From: Epiperipatus broadwayi
Lineage: Eukaryota > Onychophora > Udeonychophora > Euonychophora > Peripatidae
Assembly (NCBI GenBank): GCA_028023455.1
Contig: JAQFVV010006294.1
Location: 188,001-252,000 of the forward strand
DNA: 64,000 nt
Direction: 5' to 3'
This document shows positions 58,640 through 64,000 of this stretch, in pieces. A program made the translations under genes and the position numbers. The notes beneath the pieces are model-generated. The model saw only the letters and a list, made by a program, of their open reading frames with translations, did no database searches and was not told where the DNA came from. The first letter of the stretch is position 1. Every line of letters begins with the position of its first letter.

Positions 58640-59760
58640 ATCCATCAGGAGGTCTAAACTCTTGTCTCAACAACATTGTTGGACAAGAGGGTACCTCAGG
58701 TGGGCTCTAGGGATAAATAGACAACAAGTTACCCCATCATCAATTACCAGAGACAGTAACATACTCATAGGTTATCCTATGATGTTACTCATCAGTCAGC
58801 ACCATCAACAACTTATGCAAGCAGATAGTCCTCCTACTGAACCAGACTGGCTGGAAGCCAGGGATCCAGATGAGCATGGCATCACAGAAGCCCTACTTAA
58901 AAAGAAACTTATGTCTCTCCCGGATAGCATTCATCCAAGACTTCATGGCATCCCTAAGTATCTTCTAAACCACCTAAGCCAGTTTATGGTTCCCATCATA
59001 GTCAAAATGATTGAATACTTAGCTACTGGACACAGAAATATAGCTGATCTATATCTGGTTGCACTAGTGCCTTTTTTGAAAAAACAAAAACCACTCACTG
59101 ATCTAACCAGTATTCGACCAATTTCCATGACCCCATTGCTTATCAAGATAATGGAGTCAGTCATCAAGGATCAAATTCAACCTACAATCCTTAAACACAT
59201 TTCACCTTATCAATACGGGAAAAAAGGCTTCTCCACCTCACATGCTATGGCTAACGTTATGGCTCTCATTGATTATATCAGAATACAAAAGAAATCTAAA
59301 CCCATTGCTGTCCAGCTGGATATCGCTGCAGCTTTTGATTCAGTGCACATAGACATCCTTCTGAGTCTCCTGGCCGAGTATGATGTTCCAGCCACCATTA
59401 TACAGATAATCGGCAATCTATTAAGCAACAGAGAAATCTTTGTCTCACTGGCTAGCAAGCTCACACCAGGCTTCAAACCTTTAAAATTTCTCCCTCAAGG
59501 TTACCCCCCCCCCTCAGTGCTCTATGCTTCACAGCATACATAAATCCCCTACTGATGAATATTGAAAAAATATCCCGGGCGTATGCGTTCCATCCATCAA
59601 TAAACACCTCAACTCATTTGTCTACATAGATGACATCATGATTGTTCTACCTACCATAAAATATCTTCCCCAACTACAATCCATTTTAAATCGATATTCT
59701 GCAAAATATCATTTACAAATAAACCACAACAAATAAGCTATCTGGCAGATAAAGTCAGGA
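58640..59760 (+). pseudogene. LINE ORF2 reverse transcriptase domain, frameshifted
   Basis: An unusually long open stretch (58662-59543) holds the RT N-terminal domain and motifs: LTSIRPISMTPLL (about 59100-59138), QLDIAAAFDSVH (motif A, about 59314-59349) and FLPQG (about 59488-59502, motif B start). At the 10-C run 59504-59513 the frame changes. In the next frame PLSALCFTAYINPLL continues motif B, followed by FVYIDDIM (motif C, about 59620-59643). The catalytic residues are present, so apart from the run the core is well kept; further stops follow 59730. Confidence 0.87.
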
Positions 59761-60101
59761 AAAAAATTCCATCTACGTATACTGCCAATCCACAAAGATT
59801 CTTGGGGTTTCCCATCTTCAAATCCTCAATGACAATGGCCAGAGAAATACAGGACGGTATCCTCCAAACAATAGAACACATCGCCACATCTCTCTCTAGA
59901 GTCTACCTCTCACTATATGGAAAGGTAGGCCCCTCCTGAATATGACAATATTACCAAAAAATTACATATTACCTGCCCTTCATCAAACTAACCAAAAAGT
60001 TTCAGAACAAAATTAATCACCTAAGCACCAAACTCTCCTGGAGAGGGAAGACTGTGGCCATCAGCCTCTGACAAATCCAGCTGCCTCAGAAGTTCAATGG
60101 C

Positions 60102-60789
60102 TTGTCTTTCCACTCTATCCAAGCAGCCATCCTCCAAAAAATGCACGATACACTACATAATTTAATACATTCCTTTGGCTATAACAACATCACCGAAAAG
60201 ATTTCCCTAACAGATCAACTCCCACCAGGGAAAATGCAGTGGATATCATCCCTTATCAATCTTCTAAGTCAATACAAACCAATCATGGACACCAATCTCG
60301 ATGTTAAAATCACCTTGTGGGATGTGTACCACCTAATGAACCCTCACCCACAACCTCCCGAAAGTAGCCTCAACCTCACAAACCAAAAATTAATTACCCA
60401 CTTTAAAAGATGGTGTCTGGAACCCAAGTAACTTTCCACAAATTGGTTCCTGTTTTACTGAAGAGGTAACTCCAACATTGATCCGACCTGCAATTTTATG
60501 TTCTCATGAAGAGGAAACCATTGAGCACTTCATATCCTTAAAACGGTCAGATATAATATTCACCAACTCCAATATCAGACAGGACCTAATTCTCTCACCC
60601 ATAAAAGTAATCCACACCGGATCATTTGCTATTATTAGACTATCCATTTTCATTATCTATGCAATCTGGGTAGTACGCTGCAAGTTGATAATGAAACTGC
60701 TCCATCCAGACCCAGGTCTGTTGTTCTGCAAAACAATAAAGAAAATCAGGAAAAGAGATGAGCTCATCTCTCCCAAAAAAATCCTTTAA
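60102..60789 (+). pseudogene. LINE ORF2 C-terminal region
   Basis: Two frames (60102-60431 and 60478-60789). The second has C-x-H-x5-TIEHF (ILCSHEEETIEHFI), the zinc-binding-like motif common near LINE ORF2 C-termini, and ends with a basic KKIRKRDELISPKK. A frame change lies between them (60432-60477). Confidence 0.65.
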
Positions 60790-60960
60790 TGACACTTGGA
60801 ACCTATTCACCCTCCCAACTAATAACAACAGAACAACAAACATGCTGGCCTACTAAACCATTCATAAGAACTCTCAGAACTTAGCAAAACCTCATGTAAC
60901 TTTGTATATATCCTTTCCAATTTGTACACAAAGTAATTAATAAATATATTTTTGAAACAA

Positions 60961-61640
60961 AATTAGCAATTTGAGACTGATTCCTTTTATCTTCAAATAA
61001 ATTTTTGTTATTTTAGAAACTTTGATTACTTTAGGAGAAAATGAATAATTAATGATAGTAGTATTTTTGCAGTTCTTCCAAAATAATAGATTTTAAATTC
61101 TGACTCTCACTAATAATATTATTAATTTTTTTAGTTACATTAGCAACTTGCTCATTAAATCAGTAATCTGAACTTGCAAAGTTTTACAACAAAGATGACA
61201 AAAATGGCTACTTTCATGCCCTGAAGGGCATCATAGTTTTAAATTATTTTATTGTAAGAGATTTTTTTTCTCTTGACCAATGCTTTATAATTATTAAAAT
61301 TATAATAAAATTATTGCAATCCTTGTCAATTAATAAATTTAAATCAATAGTCTCTACTTTCCATGTAATACAAATGGAAACATTTATTACAATCTTCATC
61401 ACAATTTTCAGTTCATCATTCTACTTGTACCAAGTTTTAATTACTAGCAGCCATATTAGATAGTTCTTGGCACTTAAAGACAAGTTAAACATGCAAAATT
61501 AATCTAGCCACTGTTTCTAAAAATATTCATATTATTTTAGATTTCAAGCAATCCATGTGAAATTTAACAGAACATTTCATTGTACATTTGAAACACTTTT
61601 TTGGCATCCATAAATAAAATCATTACATAGTGGACATGGT
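60961..61640 (-). pseudogene. Possible zinc-finger (PHD-like) ORF1 remnant
   Basis: On the minus strand: CPLCNDF (about 61617-61637), then in a shifted frame KCTMKCSVKFHMDCL (about 61549-61593, C-x3-C-x4-H-x2-C), and further on FCHLC plus a heptad-like LQVQITDLMSKL (about 61145-61206). This resembles a PHD-type finger followed by a coiled coil, as in ORF1 of some LINEs, but stops are frequent. The assignment is tentative; a host PHD-finger fossil is possible. Confidence 0.35.
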
Positions 61641-63571
61641 ATATGCTTTATGGTCATATGTTATTAAAATTTAAATGATTCAAATAAAATAAATCTGAAG
61701 TCAGACTTTACACTTACAAATAAATTTTTAATAAATTATTTATTTCTCAGTTTATTCCAACAAATAAATAAATCTTGAATGTAAAGGGTGTAATAAGATG
61801 TAACCCATAACCATTCCAAATAATAATAAAAACATGTGCAAAGTACACTAAATAAAATTTGAGTTACACAGGACTATTTTCAAATAAATCTTAAGTCAGT
61901 GTTATCTTCATGAAATAATAATAATAAAATTATGAAATATTTTATTCATTTTGGACATACGAAATAACAGTAATAAATTCTTTCTTTCCATTGGGACTTT
62001 AAAATAATATTAATCAAGAATATATAGGTTCGATATATTAAGTAATACTTGAATTTTATTACTCTTTCTTCTATTGTATAACGAAATTACAACTACTTTC
62101 ATGATGATAAATGTTATGGAGAATACATTTTTAATACAGTTCCAAGTAATTAATTATTCACTAACAATTCATTCAACCAATTCATGGACATTAGTACAAT
62201 CAGATAAAGAATCAAATATAGTACAATCAGATAAAGAATAAAAGATTTTACAAGTAAATAGAGAATATATTCAGGATATACAATAACACATATAGTAACA
62301 ATTTACTAATTGTTGGAGGCCATTCCATTAATTCCAATAATAATAGTTTTGTTTAATGGAGGCACTAAAAGAATAATTATCGGGTATGCAAAATTTCAAA
62401 TACTGATAACTGAGCAAATGCTTACATAATAATCTTTTCAAATAAAAATTGATAAAGATAAATTGGACAGATAGAATATTGATGATAAAGTGATTTAGTT
62501 AAAATAATGATTATACAGTTTTCAATCTTTTCTTTTGAGTTCATTTTACTTAATAGTCATTATGAATTATGGAATTTCAATGAAGACACACGTAATGGAA
62601 TGTAATAACCTTATAATGTAAAAAAGTTTATAAAGAAAGGCATAAATTTTGAGAGCAAACTTAAAGGTATACAATTATAAAATAGAGCTTAAGGAGATAA
62701 AGCAAATGTGATTAGTTTAATATAGTTAAACACTTCACATTTAAAGCATATATTTAATCTTGAATTCCAAGTGATGCAATTATTGTAATATAATGTAAAG
62801 GATAATGCAAACACGAATATTTTAATAATTTGCAGTTAAATATATATTTAATAATAAAATAGGAATGTGATGTAGAAATAGAAACAAATATGGTAGCTTA
62901 ATAATTAGTAATGAAAATAAATTCAATATGCTGATCCAAAGATCAACATGTAGAACTAACCTAGAAAATTTAGCTGAATAACTTTCTTAAAGATGAAGGT
63001 GACTTCCTAAATTTATCTAGAGGTATTAATTTACAAGACATTATATAAATAAAAAATAAAACATTAAAGCAATAATATATCCATACCATTCCAATATATA
63101 AATATTCAAATAATCAAACTAATTCTTTTAATAACAAGAACATTAAAATAACAATATTCTTTACTAAGATAAATAAACTTCTGGTGAAATAAAATGAATT
63201 TTAACAACATGATATTAATCATAAATTTAACCAGGCAAGAACAAAGTGAAAGACAGTAGACTGATTAAGCAAATTTAAAAATATATCATCTATATGAAAA
63301 ATAAATTTTGATAGTTCATTATTGTTCTACGTTATATTAAAAGATATTCTTATTCTTAAAGCAAACGCAATATTTGGCATAATAATAACTCAATGACAAT
63401 GAGTATAGAAATCCAATAAAAGATCTAAAAAATAAATAAATAAATAAATGCTTTTCAAATGAGAGAATTATAAGATAATTGCTAAGAAGAAATTTCACTA
63501 AAGATATTAATCTTCCACAGATAGTCTTTGCCTAAAACAACTCAATCACTTATCAAAAGAAGTTCTGAGTA
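61641..63571. other. 1.9-kb AT-rich stretch without gene
   Basis: No domain seen. It includes a short AAAT microsatellite at 63430-63449 and a 27-bp tandem duplication at 62194-62241. Confidence 0.5.
62194..62241 (+). repeat. 27-bp tandem duplication
   Basis: GTACAATCAGATAAAGAAT occurs at 62194 and at 62221. Confidence 0.8.
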
Positions 63572-63817
63572 TTGATTTACAATCTAATGCCAATAACAAA
63601 AAATGTCCAACTCTCTACAAGGAATGTTAGGGGGGGGGGGGGCTTAATAAGAAAAACCCAAATGAAAAAAAATTTCCAACTTTCTACAAGGAATGTTAGG
63701 GGAGGGGGGCTTAATAAGAAAAACCCAAATGAAATAGTAAAACAATATTGGTTTTATATGATTACTGATAATGAAGCCAATAGAAGATTTTTACTAATGT
63801 GGATGCAAAAACTGTAA
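63572..63817 (+). pseudogene. Possible LINE endonuclease N-terminus with duplicated segment
   Basis: An 81-codon frame in which QLSTRNVRG occurs twice. The second is followed by LNKKNPNEIVKQYW, resembling the NVRGLN start of LINE endonucleases (Tx1/L1-like). The duplication is 69 bases (63607-63675 and 63676-63741). Each copy contains a G run (13 G at 63630-63642; GGGGAGGGGGG at 63699-63709). The family assignment is tentative. Confidence 0.35.
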
Positions 63818-64000
63818 ACTCCATTAGTTTTTATTTGAATTTCTTCATCCCAACCTTATTAATCTCATTGACTAGCTAAAATCATTATTTGTTCTATTAA
63901 CCAATATTTGGAATGCATATTTTGAATAATCTATATTTGAGTTTAGTAAACATAACTGCTAACTTCTCTTCCCAGTCATGTTTTAATTTTCTGAGTTTAT
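63818..64000. other. Window end, no gene seen
   Basis: AT-rich, nothing recognisable. Confidence 0.5.

Larger units (their letters stand above)
55100..60960 (+). mobile_element. Nearly full-length LINE (zinc-knuckle ORF1, EN-RT ORF2)
   Basis: A non-LTR retrotransposon of about 5.9 kb. ORF1 is at 55273-57184, with two zinc knuckles, and ORF2 is at 57640-60790, with APE-type endonuclease, reverse transcriptase and a C-terminal zinc-binding-like segment. The clade is not certain; an L1/Tx1-like or I/jockey-like element would fit. The 3' end has no long poly(A) (about 60940-60960, AT-rich). It contains a 103-bp tandem duplication and four poly-C runs, three of which coincide with ORF2 frameshifts. 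It begins at the truncation point of Penelope copy F. Confidence 0.88.

Noticed and set aside
57877-59513. Programmed ribosomal frameshifting at the C runs
   Set aside because: Three shifts in one ORF and a fourth run outside it, plus other stops and frameshifts, fit decay or artefact better than a programmed event.

Overview
This window reads as non-coding, repeat-rich DNA from an animal genome, roughly 70% A+T by eye. There are no operons, Shine-Dalgarno sites or compact genes. The only host gene part I can name is one clean internal exon (11069-11188, minus strand) of soluble inorganic pyrophosphatase (PPA1-type). It has a consensus AG acceptor and GT donor and is closest to the animal form of the enzyme. 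No other exon of that gene was found, so the window appears to lie largely inside very long introns or intergenic DNA. The mix of Penelope-like elements, CR1/L2-type LINEs, Ty3/gypsy-like LTR elements, hAT MITEs, foldback elements and tRNA-derived SINEs suggests an invertebrate animal, but I see no marker that fixes the lineage.

Layout. 1-2475: probable LTR-like sequence. 2530-3440: Penelope-like fragment with GIY-YIG. 3700-4930: hairpin/foldback repeats. 5000-10060: unassigned, possibly an eroded coding segment and LTR-like sequence. 10073-10700: second Penelope fragment (minus). 11069-11188: pyrophosphatase exon. 11557-11666: SINE with perfect 14-bp target duplications. 13212-13631, 16150-16470 and 17101-17556: unrecognised coding-like segments. 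17917-20066: two head-to-tail LINE copies (minus), abutted by Penelope copy 20055-21310 (plus). 24950-29215: two more LINE copies (minus) in tandem, one with ORF1 esterase and endonuclease, the other with RT and 3' end, plus a tRNA-Gly-like insertion. 29984-38574: an LTR retrotransposon with 2.2-kb LTRs, almost all of pol deleted, and a hAT MITE in one LTR. 38935-46800: several MITE, foldback and palindrome elements. 47712-52010: a second, gag-only LTR retrotransposon (minus) with 1.46-1.48-kb LTRs. 53792-55095: Penelope-like 5' half (plus). 55100-60960: a nearly full-length LINE with zinc-knuckle ORF1 and EN-RT ORF2, frameshifted at expanded poly-C runs. 61000-61640: degenerate zinc-finger segment (minus). 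63572-63817: possible LINE endonuclease start.

How it fits together. Almost every recognised coding segment belongs to a decayed or internally deleted retroelement. Several observations support a relative history: a filled/empty site pair for the hAT insertion, nested insertions, LINE copies joined 3' end to 5' end, and a Penelope element whose 5' truncation point abuts a LINE. The features most worth pursuing are the long foldback families, the two LTR elements that keep only gag or gag plus an integrase tail, the recurrent C/G-run expansions and the tandem LINE junction.
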